This document shows, piece after piece, positions 1 through 7,784 of a stretch of DNA of 64,000 nucleotides (its first letter is position 1; every line of letters starts with the position of its first letter). Below the pieces are notes generated by a model. The model searched no databases. It was not told where the DNA came from and saw only the letters and a program-made list of their open reading frames with translations. Source of the stretch: CAWDAQ01 sp963800325 (GTDB lineage Bacteria; Actinomycetota; Actinomycetes; Actinomycetales; Dermatophilaceae); contig CAWDAQ010000011.1 in assembly GCA_963800325.1 (NCBI GenBank), forward strand, positions 1 to 64,000, in the 5' to 3' direction. Both the position numbers and the translations under genes were made by a program.

Positions 1-1
1 G

Positions 2-109
2 TCGATGACCCAGGACGTCTACATGGGCCGACGGTCACGGAACCCGGGGGCCGCCCGCGCCCTCGAAGGCGCCCTCGACGAGGGGGAACCGCCAAAAATG
101 GGGGGTTAA
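2..109 (+). CDS. C-terminal fragment of tyrosine-type site-specific recombinase (integrase)
   Basis: The frame from base 2 is open at the window edge and ends with TAA at 107-109. It encodes a tail reading SMTQDVYMGRRSRNPGAARA and then an acidic/proline end. The MTQDVYMGR segment resembles the catalytic-tyrosine segment at the end of actinobacterial phage and ICE integrases, where the Tyr attacks DNA. Only about 35 residues are visible, so the family call rests on this motif and on the location. The gene ends 52 bp from the 3' end of tRNA-Lys, where such integrases usually recombine. Most of the protein, and any element it mobilises, lies left of the window. Confidence 0.6.
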   Translation, partial: SMTQDVYMGRRSRNPGAARALEGALDEGEPPKMGG

Positions 110-118
110 ATGGGGGGT
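96..118. repeat. Direct repeat of AAATGGGGGGT, two copies
   Basis: The 11-mer AAATGGGGGGT occurs at 96-106 and again at 108-118. The two copies straddle the integrase stop codon and lie about 45 bp from the tRNA-Lys 3' end. They could be an arm-type integrase or excisionase site, or chance. Nothing else in the sequence decides this. Confidence 0.5.
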
Positions 119-161
119 AGCCGCGATCGGCGAGGTGGCACACAGACCTGACCTGCGGTGA

Positions 162-237
<76 letters not shown>

Positions 238-296
238 GCGACGGCAGACATTAGCACCCCCCGACCGTGGACCTGAAATCCCGCACGTGGACGGGC

Positions 297-1034
297 TCAG
301 CCCCCCACGTGCTCCCCACCCCGGCGGCGCAGGAGGAAGGTCACGAGGCCGGCGATCGCGGCGACGCCGAGGATGCCGAGCAGAGTCCACAGGACGGGGG
401 AGGGGCCGCCGTCACCGGTGGCCGACGTCGCCTCCGTGTCCGTCACCGACGGGGTCGTGCTCGACGCCGAGGTGCCCGCCGCCGCCGACGACGACGAAGA
501 GACGGAGTCCGTCCCGCCGGTCCCCGTCGAGGTGCTGCTCGTGCCGACCGTCGAGGTCGCGCTCTTCGTCCTCGACCCGCTCGGCGGAGTGGAGGCGACC
601 TCGCCCTCCGGGCCGGGGGAGTCGACGCTGAAGGTGCTCGACCCCGAGACCGGATGGCCGTCCTCGCTGACGACCCGGTAGGCGACGGTGTAGGTGCCCC
701 CGCCCATCGAGGAGACCAGGCGCTGGGTGACGACCGCCCCGTCGACCGAGGGCGCCCCCGACGTCACCGACGTCCCGTCCTCGGCGTTGACGGTGACCTT
801 GGCGAACTCCGTGTTGATGGTGTCGCTGAAGGTCAGCGTGACCTCCGGCGGCGCGGCGGTGAGGCTCGAGCCGTCCTCGGGGCTGACCGAGACCAGGTCG
901 GCGTGCGCGGACGCGGGCGCGGCGAGTCCGACCGAGACGGTGAGCACGGCGAGAGCCGCGAAGAGCGAGAGGACGAGGCGGGCGAGGCCGGACGGTGCGG
1001 GCGTCGGGACGCGAGCGGCGGACATGGCGTCCAT
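297..1034 (-). CDS. CopC-domain copper resistance protein, membrane anchored
   Basis: The product is about 245 aa with a Sec signal ending in APASA. The mature protein starts HADLVSVSPEDG, so the N-terminal His can serve as a Cu(II) ligand as in CopC/YobA proteins. The second His lies in EDGHPVSGS. The CopC beta-sandwich spans roughly residues 44-140. A Ser/Thr-rich linker and one C-terminal membrane helix (about 214-235) with an Arg-rich cytoplasmic end follow. The likely role is binding copper at the outer face of the membrane. No CopD or DyP partner is adjacent. The start is uncertain: ATG 1034 is used, ATG 1025 also fits, and a GTG at 1076 would lengthen the protein. Confidence 0.85.
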   Translation of the reverse strand: MDAMSAARVPTPAPSGLARLVLSLFAALAVLTVSVGLAAPASAHADLVSVSPEDGSSLTAAPPEVTLTFSDTINTEFAKVTVNAEDGTSVTSGAPSVDGAVVTQRLVSSMGGGTYTVAYRVVSEDGHPVSGSSTFSVDSPGPEGEVASTPPSGSRTKSATSTVGTSSTSTGTGGTDSVSSSSSAAAGTSASSTTPSVTDTEATSATGDGGPSPVLWTLLGILGVAAIAGLVTFLLRRRGGEHVGG

Positions 1035-1125
1035 GATGCACGGGCGTGGCCCGAAATGCCGCAATCTCGCGACCACGCCCGCTCGTGGCGAGTCCGGGGC
1101 GGCCGACCCTTCGGCGGCCCCGTCC

Positions 1126-1131
1126 TAGGGT
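1126..1131 (+). promoter_or_regulatory. -10 hexamer TAGGGT of a likely leaderless promoter
   Basis: TAGGGT ends 6 nt before the ATG at 1138. There is no purine-rich ribosome-binding site, so transcription probably starts at or next to the start codon. Confidence 0.5.
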
Positions 1132-1137
1132 GAGCCC

Positions 1138-1680
1138 ATGGCCCTCCCCGCGATCGGATCCCTGACCAGCCTTCCCGCGGCCGAGCACCCCGAGCTGCTC
1201 GCTGACCCCGTCGCCGCCGCGCTCGCGGAGTGGCCGGGCGCCGGGGACGTCGCGGTCACCCCGATCGACCCCGACCTCGCCGACACCGACGCCCTCACGT
1301 CCGCCTACGACCTCCCGGTGGAGGCGAGCGCGAACTGCGTGGTCGTGGCGGGACGCCGGCAGGGGGAGGAGCGGGTCGCGGCCTGCCTCGTCCGCGCCGA
1401 CACCCGCGCGGACGTCAACACCGTCGTGAAGAACCGTCTCGACGTCCGCAAGTGCTCCTTCCTCCCCACCGACCGTGCGGTCGAGGAGAGCGGCATGGAG
1501 TACGGCGGCATCACGCCTGTCGGCATCCCTGTGGGCTGGCGCCTCTTCCTCGACCCCGCCACGGTCGCCATCCCGGTCGCGGTCATCGGTAGCGGCGTCC
1601 GTCGCAGCAAGCTCGTCCTGCCGGGGTGGCGCCTGGGCGAGCTGCCGGGCGCGGAGGTCGTCCCGGGCCTGGGGGCCTGA
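1138..1680 (+). CDS. YbaK/EbsC-family aminoacyl-tRNA deacylase-like protein
   Basis: The 180-aa protein matches the YbaK/prolyl-tRNA deacylase fold. It has the VKNRLDVRKCSFLP region, where the family's functional Lys lies, then an alpha-helical EESG segment and the YGGITPVGIP loop typical of the family. Family members hydrolyse mischarged aminoacyl-tRNAs in trans. The exact tRNA specificity (Cys-tRNAPro or another) cannot be read from sequence. The gene is monocistronic, between the divergent CopC gene and tRNA-His. The ATG at 1138 is supported by the -10-like TAGGGT 6 nt upstream. Confidence 0.8.
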   Translation: MALPAIGSLTSLPAAEHPELLADPVAAALAEWPGAGDVAVTPIDPDLADTDALTSAYDLPVEASANCVVVAGRRQGEERVAACLVRADTRADVNTVVKNRLDVRKCSFLPTDRAVEESGMEYGGITPVGIPVGWRLFLDPATVAIPVAVIGSGVRRSKLVLPGWRLGELPGAEVVPGLGA

Positions 1681-1776
1681 GGCTCCTCGCCCCGGGACGA
1701 CCCGGTCACGAGCACCCCCCGGGAGCGGGTACGATGTTTCCCGCTGCAGCCGGCCCACGGGTCGGTTGTCTGGCGT

Positions 1777-1853
1777 GGTGGGTGTAGCTCAGTCGGTAGA
1801 GCACCGCGTTGTGGTCGCGGGTGTCGCGGGTTCAAATCCCGTCACTCACCCCA
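1777..1853 (+). tRNA. tRNA-His(GUG)
   Basis: The acceptor GTGGGTG/CACTCAC pairs with one G-U. A G at 1777 faces the discriminator C1850, which is the His-specific G-1:C73 pair. The anticodon GTG is at 1811-1813 in loop TTGTGGT, and the T-loop is TTCAAAT. CCA is encoded at 1851-1853. A terminator hairpin follows directly. Confidence 0.95.
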
Positions 1854-1861
1854 CGCACGAG

Positions 1862-1898
1862 GGCCCCTGACCTGCGCACCTGCGGGTCGGGGGCCTTT
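1862..1898 (+). terminator. Rho-independent terminator after tRNA-His
   Basis: An 11-bp stem, GGCCCCTGACC (1862-1872) against GGTCGGGGGCC (1885-1895), contains one G-U pair. Its loop is 12 nt and TTT follows. It ends the tRNA-His transcript before the convergent gene at 1926. Confidence 0.75.
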
Positions 1899-1925
1899 CT
1901 GGTCCGACCCGGGGAGGGCAGTGCG

Positions 1926-2699
1926 TCAGCCCGGGACGGCCGCCGTGCCGAGCCAGGCTCGCAGCGCGATGCCGATCCCGACGACGACGAGGGCGGCGGC
2001 CATCCCGAGCGCCGCCCCGGCCACCCCGGGCAGGCGCGGCCTGCCGTCGGCCACGGGAATGACGAGCTCGGCGGCGGCGTACCCGACGAGTCCGGCGCCG
2101 CACGGGGTGAAGAGGACGAGCCAGAACCAGAACCAGCGCGTCCCGCGCGTCGGGGTGGGCGCGAGCACGAGCAGGACGAGTGCGGTCGTCGTGAGGAGCC
2201 CGGCCGTCGACTCGGGCCAGTCCGAGCGGGAGAACGCCGACACGTGCGGTACCCCGGCGCCGTCGAGGGTCGCGGCCAGGTCGCGGCTGAGGGCGGTGCC
2301 CCCGACCCCGCCGTACCCGCCGCGGACATCGCTCGGGTCGAACTGCCGGATCCCGACGACGTAGCGGAGCGTCCCCGAGGTGGTCCGGTAGAGCACGATG
2401 CCGCCGTGGCGGCCGTCGCCCGGGGTCCGCAGGTCGGTCGTCCCGGGCAGCCAGCCGCGCTCGGTCTCCTCGACCCCGCGCGTGAGCAGGTAGCCGGTGA
2501 CGTCGGTGGCGGCGACGTCCGCCCGCAGCTGGGCGGCGGAGACCGGACGGGCCTGGACCTGCCACGTCGTCACCGCCCAGACCAGCCACACGGCGGCGAT
2601 CCCGGCCGCGACGAGCAGGCGGGTGCGCCGCCCCCACGTCCGGGGACGGGACGCTGCCCCCGCCGCCGGGGCGGGATACCCCGGCGCGGTCGTCGTCAC
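1926..2699 (-). CDS. Putative multi-pass membrane protein, function unknown
   Basis: The product is about 257 aa from GTG 2699. One membrane helix lies near residues 28-46 (LLVAAGIAAVWLVWAVTTW). A roughly 100-residue extracytoplasmic segment follows, and then three hydrophobic segments reach the C-terminus, including a Trp/Phe-rich WFWFWLVLF helix. I recognise no catalytic motif. A longer reading from 2855 would run through the terminator hairpin at 2752-2785, so the shorter start is preferred. It lies downstream of orn on the same strand but is separated from it by that hairpin, and it is convergent with tRNA-His. Confidence 0.6.
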   Translation of the reverse strand: MTTTAPGYPAPAAGAASRPRTWGRRTRLLVAAGIAAVWLVWAVTTWQVQARPVSAAQLRADVAATDVTGYLLTRGVEETERGWLPGTTDLRTPGDGRHGGIVLYRTTSGTLRYVVGIRQFDPSDVRGGYGGVGGTALSRDLAATLDGAGVPHVSAFSRSDWPESTAGLLTTTALVLLVLAPTPTRGTRWFWFWLVLFTPCGAGLVGYAAAELVIPVADGRPRLPGVAGAALGMAAALVVVGIGIALRAWLGTAAVPG

Positions 2700-2751
2700 C
2701 CCCGCATCATCGCAGGTCGCAGCGCCCGCTGGGGCCTCTCCACCGGCAAGA

Positions 2752-2785
2752 GCCCCCTCTCCCACGCTGTGGTGGGAGAGGGGGC
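2752..2785 (-). terminator. Perfect 14-bp hairpin, terminator of orn
   Basis: GCCCCCTCTCCCAC (2752-2765) and GTGGGAGAGGGGGC (2772-2785) are exact reverse complements around a 6-nt loop. The hairpin lies 129 bp past the orn stop codon and just before the start of the next minus-strand gene. The following bases are only weakly T-rich (TCTTG) on the minus strand and GGTTTCC on the plus strand, so it may act in both directions. Confidence 0.7.
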
Positions 2786-2913
2786 GGTTTCCCCCTGTGT
2801 CCCGCGCGCCGACCCGTACCCAGTGGCGCGCGGCACTCCCGTCGTACCCGGGCACTCGCGGGGGGATTCACCGCAACCGGTCACGGATCGGTGACGACGA
2901 CGTCACCGCTCGG

Positions 2914-3594
2914 TCACGAGCCGGTGCGCGCCCCGCTCGCCTTGTCGGCGGCCTCGTGGTCGACGACGTGCTGGGCCGCGAGCTTGCGCAGTGCCCCGGC
3001 CTCGGGGCCGGGCGGGGCGACGAACACGGCCTCGCGGTAGTAGCGCATCTCGGCGATCGACTCGCGGATGTCGGCGAGCGCCCGGTGACCACCGGTCTTG
3101 GTCGGGGCGTTGAAGAACGCCCGGGGGTACCAGCGCCGGGCGAGCTCCTTGATCGAGGAGACGTCGATGATCCGGTAGTGCAGGTGGGCCTCCAGCTCGG
3201 GCATGTCCCGGGCGAGGAAGTTGCGGTCCGTCCCCACGGTGTTCCCCCCGAGCGGCGCCTTGCCCGGGTCGGGCACCCAGTCGCGGATGTGGTCCAGGAC
3301 CCGCTTCTCCGCCTCGGCCATCGTCAGTCCCTCCGCGAGCTCCTCGAGCAGGCCCGAGGTCGTGTGCATCTCCCGGACGAAGTCGCCCATCTGCTCCAGC
3401 GCCTCGGCCGGTGGGGCGATGACGACGTCGATGCCCTCGTCGAGCTGGTTGAGCTCGAAGTCGGTGACGAGCACGGCGACCTCGATGAGGGCGTCGTCGG
3501 CCAGCGAGAGCCCGGTCATCTCACAGTCGATCCACACGATCCGGTCGGTGTGGGCACGGTCGGTGGGCTGCTTCGTCGCGGGCTGCTCAGTCAT
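2914..3594 (-). CDS. orn: Oligoribonuclease (3'-5' exoribonuclease)
   Basis: The 226-aa protein is a DEDDh exonuclease that degrades 2-5-nt RNA and pGpG to mononucleotides in the cytoplasm. The acidic ligands lie in VWIDCEMTG (Asp23, Glu25), GNTVGTDRNFL and GGHRALADI, the last carrying the catalytic His and Asp. Length matches actinobacterial Orn, with a short charged C-terminal tail. ATG 3594 is fixed by TAGAGT ending 7 nt upstream. It is divergent from the PrsW gene, with 66 bp between the starts. Confidence 0.95.
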   Translation of the reverse strand: MTEQPATKQPTDRAHTDRIVWIDCEMTGLSLADDALIEVAVLVTDFELNQLDEGIDVVIAPPAEALEQMGDFVREMHTTSGLLEELAEGLTMAEAEKRVLDHIRDWVPDPGKAPLGGNTVGTDRNFLARDMPELEAHLHYRIIDVSSIKELARRWYPRAFFNAPTKTGGHRALADIRESIAEMRYYREAVFVAPPGPEAGALRKLAAQHVVDHEAADKASGARTGS

Positions 3595-3601
3595 TGGCCC
3601 C

Positions 3602-3607
3602 ACTCTA
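3602..3607 (-). promoter_or_regulatory. -10 hexamer TAGAGT of orn, leaderless type
   Basis: On the minus strand TAGAGT is followed by 7 nt and then ATG 3594. No ribosome-binding site is present. Confidence 0.55.
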
Positions 3608-3647
3608 GGCGCCGCCGCGCCCCCGGACCCCTGACCGTCCCCTCGAC

Positions 3648-3653
3648 TAGCGT
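3648..3653 (+). promoter_or_regulatory. -10 hexamer TAGCGT of the PrsW gene, leaderless type
   Basis: TAGCGT is followed by 7 nt and ATG 3661. It lies back to back with the orn promoter, so both genes are served by a region of about 60 bp. Confidence 0.55.
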
Positions 3654-3660
3654 GGCGCCC

Positions 3661-4863
3661 ATGACCCCCCACCGGCCTGCGCAGACGTCGTGGCAGCCGG
3701 TGCCCGCCCCGCCGCGGGAGCGGGGCGTCGGCAGCGGGCCCCCGCGCAACCCGACCTCGCGGCCGGTCCTGCGTCGCTGGGCCCTCGGCGGCGTCGCCGT
3801 CGTCATGTTCGCCGTCGCGGCGACGGCGATCACCGTCACCTACGGCTCGACCTACGGCGTGCGCGCCCTCGTGCTCGCCCTGCTCGTCGCCGCGCTGCCG
3901 CTCGGGGTCGTCCTGCCCGCCTTCCTCTGGCTCGACCGGTTCGAGGCCGAGCCGCGGCGCTACCTCCTCGCCGCGTTCCTCTGGGGCGCCCTGGTGGCCG
4001 CCGGGGTCGCGATCGTCTTCAACACCGGCGCGATGCTCGTCTTCCGGGAGGTCGCCGACCCCACCTCGGCGCTGCTGACGACGGCGGTGCTCGTCGCGCC
4101 CCCGGTCGAGGAGTCCCTGAAGGGCCTGTTCGTCGTCCTCGTCTGGCGGCTGCGGCGCCAGGAGTTCGACGGGATCACCGACGGCATCGTCTACGCCGGG
4201 GTCACCGCGGCCGGGTTCGCGTTCACCGAGAACGTCCAGTACCTCGCGACCGCCTACACCGACGGCGGGGGTTCGATGCTCGCGGCGACATTCGTCGGCC
4301 GGTGCCTGCTCGCCCCGTTCGCGCACCCCATGTTCACCGTCCTCATCGGGATCGGCGTCGGCATCGCCGCCACGACCCCCCACGCCGTGCTCCGCCCGAT
4401 CGCCGTCGTGCTCGGGTGGGTGCTCGCCGTCACCGCGCACGCGGCGTGGAACCTCGTCTCCGTGGCCGCACCCGGCGGGTTCCTCACCGGCTACCTCCTC
4501 GTCGGGTTCCCGGTCTTCGCCGGCTTCGTCGGCGTCCTCGTCTGGGCCCGCCGCCGGGAGGGACGGCTCATCGGCCAGCACCTGGTCCGTTACGCCGAGG
4601 CCGGCTGGCTCGCGCCCGCCGAGGTCGCGATGCTCGCCTCGATGCGCGAGCGCCGCGCCGCGCGCGCCTGGGCGCGGGCGGTCGGCGGGGCGCGGTCCCT
4701 GTCGCTGATGCGGACCTTCCAGGACACCGCGAGCGAGCTCGCCCTGCTCCACCGCCGCATGGCCCTCGGCGTCGCCGACCCGCGGGCGCGCGAGACCGAG
4801 ATGCAGCTGCTGCAGGTCCTCGCAGCCTGCCGCCGCGAGAGCGCCGCGAGGGCGGTGGCATGA
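3661..4863 (+). CDS. PrsW-family intramembrane metalloprotease
   Basis: The product is 400 aa with a proline-rich cytoplasmic N-terminus (about 1-38) and seven to eight membrane helices. Conserved PrsW motifs are visible: PPVEESLKG, AFTENVQYL, FAHPMFT and HAAWN. These supply the paired Glu and two His expected of the intramembrane zinc site. In Bacillus, PrsW cleaves an anti-sigma factor; the target here is unknown and no sigma/anti-sigma pair is adjacent. About 115 cytoplasmic residues follow the last helix. Its TGA overlaps the ATG of the next gene by 4 nt, so the two are probably coupled. Confidence 0.85.
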   Translation: MTPHRPAQTSWQPVPAPPRERGVGSGPPRNPTSRPVLRRWALGGVAVVMFAVAATAITVTYGSTYGVRALVLALLVAALPLGVVLPAFLWLDRFEAEPRRYLLAAFLWGALVAAGVAIVFNTGAMLVFREVADPTSALLTTAVLVAPPVEESLKGLFVVLVWRLRRQEFDGITDGIVYAGVTAAGFAFTENVQYLATAYTDGGGSMLAATFVGRCLLAPFAHPMFTVLIGIGVGIAATTPHAVLRPIAVVLGWVLAVTAHAAWNLVSVAAPGGFLTGYLLVGFPVFAGFVGVLVWARRREGRLIGQHLVRYAEAGWLAPAEVAMLASMRERRAARAWARAVGGARSLSLMRTFQDTASELALLHRRMALGVADPRARETEMQLLQVLAACRRESAARAVA

Positions 4864-6086
4864 CGACGTCGGACACCAGGGCGGCCGCGCAGGCCCAGTC
4901 GGAGGACCTCGTCGCGCTTCGCCGCCGGCTGCACCGCCACCCGGAGATCGGTCTCGACCTTCCCGGCACCCAGGCCGCCGTCCTCGACGCGCTCACCGGA
5001 CTCGACCTCGAGGTCACCACCGGCGCCGGACTGTCGTCGGTGACCGCCGTCCTGCGCGGCCGGACCGCCGTACCCGGTGCCGGTCGCGACCCCGTCCTGC
5101 TGCGCGCCGACATGGACGCGCTGCCCGTCACCGAGCAGCTCGACCTCGACTACGCCTCGCAGGTCCCCGGCTCGATGCACGCCTGCGGGCACGACCTCCA
5201 CGTCGCCGGCCTCGTCGGCGCGGCGCGGATCCTCCACGCCCGACGGGACGAGCTCGCCGGTGACGTCGTCCTGATGTTCCAGCCGGGGGAGGAGGGCCCC
5301 GGGGGCGCCGAGCCGATGATCCGCGAGGGCGTCCTCGACGCCGCCGGCCGCAGGGTCGGGGCCGCCTACGCCCTCCACGTCAGCGCCTCCCCGCACCCGC
5401 TCGGCACGTGGTTCTCCCGTCCCGGGCCGCTCATGGCGGCCGCCGACGAGTGCGTCGTCACCCTCACCGGCGCCGGCGGCCACGGCTCCCAGCCGCAGCA
5501 CGCGAAGGACCCGGTCCCGGCCGCGTGCGCGCTCGTCCTCGGGCTGCAGACCATGGTGACCCGCGAGTTCGACGTCTTCGACCCCGTCGTGCTCACCGTC
5601 GGGCACATCGCCGCCGGGACGAAGGAGAACATCATCCCGGACACCGCGACCCTCGAGATGACGATCCGTACCTTCAGCGCCGTCCAGCGTCGTCGCGTCC
5701 ACGCCGCCGTCACCCGGGTCGTCGAGGGCACCGCCGCCGCGCACGGGCTCGCGGCCGACGTGCTCTTCCGCGGCGGCTACCCGGTCACCCGCAACGACGA
5801 GACCGAGTACGACCTCGCCCGGCAGGCCGCCGTCGACCTGTTCGGCGCCGACCGCTACCTGGAGATGCCCGACCCCGAGTGCGGCGCCGAGGACTTCGGG
5901 TTCGTCGCCGACCTCGTCCCGAGCGCCTACCTCTACCTCAGCGCGCGTGCCGGCGGCAGGGGCGACGCCGAGGAGCCCGCGACCGCGCCGGACAACCACT
6001 CGCCGCGCGCCGCGTTCGACGACTCGGTGGTCCCCGACGCCGCCGCCCTGCTCGCCGAGTGCGCCCTGCGCCGGCTCGCGCCCTGA
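4860..6086 (+). CDS. M20-family amidohydrolase (hippurate hydrolase type)
   Basis: The 408-aa cytoplasmic hydrolase has the M20D pattern. HRHPEIGLD lies at the N-terminus, MHACGHDLHVA supplies Cys and His metal ligands, and FQPGEEGPGGA carries the catalytic Glu. A substrate-domain His sits in YALHVSASPHPLG, and DNHSPRAAFDD near the end supplies the last metal ligand. Family members hydrolyse N-acyl or N-carbamoyl amino acids and indole-acetyl conjugates; the substrate is not evident here. Start ATG 4860 overlaps the PrsW stop in the form ATGA. Confidence 0.85.
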   Translation: MTTSDTRAAAQAQSEDLVALRRRLHRHPEIGLDLPGTQAAVLDALTGLDLEVTTGAGLSSVTAVLRGRTAVPGAGRDPVLLRADMDALPVTEQLDLDYASQVPGSMHACGHDLHVAGLVGAARILHARRDELAGDVVLMFQPGEEGPGGAEPMIREGVLDAAGRRVGAAYALHVSASPHPLGTWFSRPGPLMAAADECVVTLTGAGGHGSQPQHAKDPVPAACALVLGLQTMVTREFDVFDPVVLTVGHIAAGTKENIIPDTATLEMTIRTFSAVQRRRVHAAVTRVVEGTAAAHGLAADVLFRGGYPVTRNDETEYDLARQAAVDLFGADRYLEMPDPECGAEDFGFVADLVPSAYLYLSARAGGRGDAEEPATAPDNHSPRAAFDDSVVPDAAALLAECALRRLAP

Positions 6087-6144
6087 CCTGCGGGCCGCGC
6101 GCTCCCGGGCGGGCCGCCGTGACGTGGTGCGCCCGGCGGCGCCG

Positions 6145-6855
6145 TCAGCGCGCCTCCGCCACGGTCGACGGCCCCGCCGTGACGAGCTCGAGGGGCTCGT
6201 CGGTGAGCACCGCGACCGCGCCCCGGTGCCCGCGGTCGGCGAGCGGGACGTCGGCGACGAGGACCGACGCCGGGGGGTCGGGCTCCGCCCGCCAGTCGAG
6301 CAGCGCCGCCGGCTCACCCGGGGCGGACACGACGACCTGGGAGGGGTCGACGACGAGCCCGTGGCCGGTCGCCTTGAGCACCGCCTCCTTGCGCGCCCAC
6401 ACCCGGGCCCGGGCGTCGAGCAGCGCGGCCCCGGTCAGCCCGTCGAAGCCGACGACCTCGTCCGGGGCGAGCGTGACCTCCGCGAACCCGGCGAAGTCGG
6501 ACTCACCCACGCGCTCGACGTCCACCCCGACCGGGCCGAGCCGGGTCAGGGCGACCACCGCGAGCGCCGAGGTGTAGGACAGCGAGTACGACCAGCCCGG
6601 GTGGCCGACGATCGACGGCTTGCCGTGCCGGTCGCTGCCGCACGTCGCGCAGTGCCGTTCGAACGCGAGGTCCACCGGCTCCACCCCGAGCCGCCGGCCG
6701 ACGACGCGGCGCTGCAGTGCGTGCGCGGTGACGAACGGGCGCGGGTCGCGCTTGCGCCCCAGCCGCTCGCGCTCGACCGCGTCGAGCAGGGCGAGCTCCC
6801 CCTCGTCACCGACGACCCCCGCCTCGCAGATCTCCACCTCGCCCACCCGGAGCAT
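6145..6855 (-). CDS. 4'-phosphopantetheinyl transferase (Sfp type)
   Basis: The product is 236 aa, normal for Sfp-type enzymes, which move the phosphopantetheine arm of CoA to a Ser of carrier proteins. Motifs seen are the CATCGSDRHGKPSI region, GVDVE with the Mg-binding Asp and Glu, and WARKEAVLKATGHGL, the WxxKEAxxK signature. No PKS, NRPS or fatty-acid synthase gene is in the window, so its partner is elsewhere. ATG 6855 is preceded by GCGAGG. Upstream on the same strand the sequence is open but shows no family similarity. Confidence 0.85.
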   Translation of the reverse strand: MLRVGEVEICEAGVVGDEGELALLDAVERERLGRKRDPRPFVTAHALQRRVVGRRLGVEPVDLAFERHCATCGSDRHGKPSIVGHPGWSYSLSYTSALAVVALTRLGPVGVDVERVGESDFAGFAEVTLAPDEVVGFDGLTGAALLDARARVWARKEAVLKATGHGLVVDPSQVVVSAPGEPAALLDWRAEPDPPASVLVADVPLADRGHRGAVAVLTDEPLELVTAGPSTVAEAR

Positions 6856-6995
6856 CCTCGCAGGTCGGTTCTCCCGGACCGGGGACCCCGCTCCGCGGGC
6901 CCCGCCCGGCGGCCCGGGGCCGCGGCACCGCCCGGTCCTGCTCGACGTCGCCTCCCCGGCGGCCCCGTGAGGCATACTGGCGCCCGGCTCCACGA

Positions 6996-7069
6996 GCCCC
7001 CGTAGCTCAGCTGGACAGAGCAAGGGCCTTCTAATCCCGAGGTCGCAGGTTCGAATCCTGCCGGGGGCA
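6996..7069 (+). tRNA. tRNA-Arg(UCU) with weak anticodon stem
   Basis: The acceptor GCCCCCG/CGGGGGC, D-stem GCTC/GAGC and T-stem GCAGG/CCTGC all pair. The loop CTTCTAA (7028-7034) gives anticodon TCT at 7030-7032. The anticodon stem AGGGC/TCCCG has only three Watson-Crick pairs (GGG/CCC), flanked by C31-U39 and A27-G43 mismatches. CCA is not encoded (ACCT). The convergent ThpR stop codon begins 1 nt beyond the gene. Confidence 0.85.
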
Positions 7070-7070
7070 C

Positions 7071-7670
7071 CTACCCGCTCCCCGACGGGGACGCCGCCAG
7101 GGGGACCCGCGCCAGCTCGACGTGCCGGGCCCGCCGGCGCCCACCTCTGGACTCCTGGCCGAGATGGGACTCGACGAGGACCACCTCGGACGCGGTCCAC
7201 TCCGGCCCGGCGTACCCCTCCACGACGCGCACCCACCGGGTGGCCTCCACCGGCCGCGGAAACCGCGCCAGGGTCAGGTGCGGGTGGAACCGCCGCCCGG
7301 CGGGCTCCGCGCCGACCGTGTTGGCGGCACCCCGAACCGCCCGCGCCAGGGCTGCCAGCCGCGAGCCCGGGTCGGTCACGCCCGCCCAGAGCGCCCGCGC
7401 GGACGCCGCCGACGGGAACGCGCCCCCACCGGCGACGGCGAGCCCGGCCGCCGGATGGCGCGCGCCGACCTCCTCCAGCCGCTCGGTGAGCGCGTCGGCG
7501 CGCCAGTCGGGCACCGACCCCATGAACGCGAGCGTGAGGTGCCACTGGTCCGGGTCGGTCCACCGGGGCCCACCGCGGGCCCGCCTGTCGGCGTCGCGGC
7601 GGGGTGAGAGGAAGGCGTCGAGATCGGCCACGACCGGCTCGGGGAAGGGCACCGCGACGAAGAGGCGCAC
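7071..7670 (-). CDS. thpR: RNA 2',3'-cyclic phosphodiesterase (2'-5' RNA ligase family)
   Basis: The 199-aa protein of the 2H phosphoesterase superfamily has the two required HxT motifs, HLTLAFMG near residue 47 and HPHLTLARF near 136. ThpR hydrolyses 2',3'-cyclic phosphate ends of RNA; the ligase activity is the historical assay. There is no ATG in frame, so the start is GTG 7670 just before the sequence RLFVAVPFPEP typical of the family N-terminus. The TAG stop at 7071-7073 nearly touches the convergent tRNA-Arg. It is divergent from the GTPase pair. Confidence 0.85.
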   Translation of the reverse strand: MRLFVAVPFPEPVVADLDAFLSPRRDADRRARGGPRWTDPDQWHLTLAFMGSVPDWRADALTERLEEVGARHPAAGLAVAGGGAFPSAASARALWAGVTDPGSRLAALARAVRGAANTVGAEPAGRRFHPHLTLARFPRPVEATRWVRVVEGYAGPEWTASEVVLVESHLGQESRGGRRRARHVELARVPLAASPSGSG

Positions 7671-7771
7671 CCGGCCATCATGCCCCCCACCCGCACGAAG
7701 GCGGCCGGTGCGCGGCCGGGGGGCGGCGCTGACCCGCACCCCTCCACCGGGGCGGAAGCCGCGCTGCTCGG

Positions 7772-7777
7772 TACAGT
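7772..7777 (+). promoter_or_regulatory. -10 hexamer TACAGT of the GTPase operon, leaderless type
   Basis: TACAGT is followed by 7 nt and ATG 7785. It supports this ATG over an in-frame ATG at 7680. Confidence 0.5.
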
Positions 7778-7784
7778 TGCGGCC

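Noticed and set aside
1681..1776. Possible small gene between YbaK and tRNA-His
   Set aside because: No start with a ribosome-binding site and no codon bias; it probably holds the tRNA promoter.
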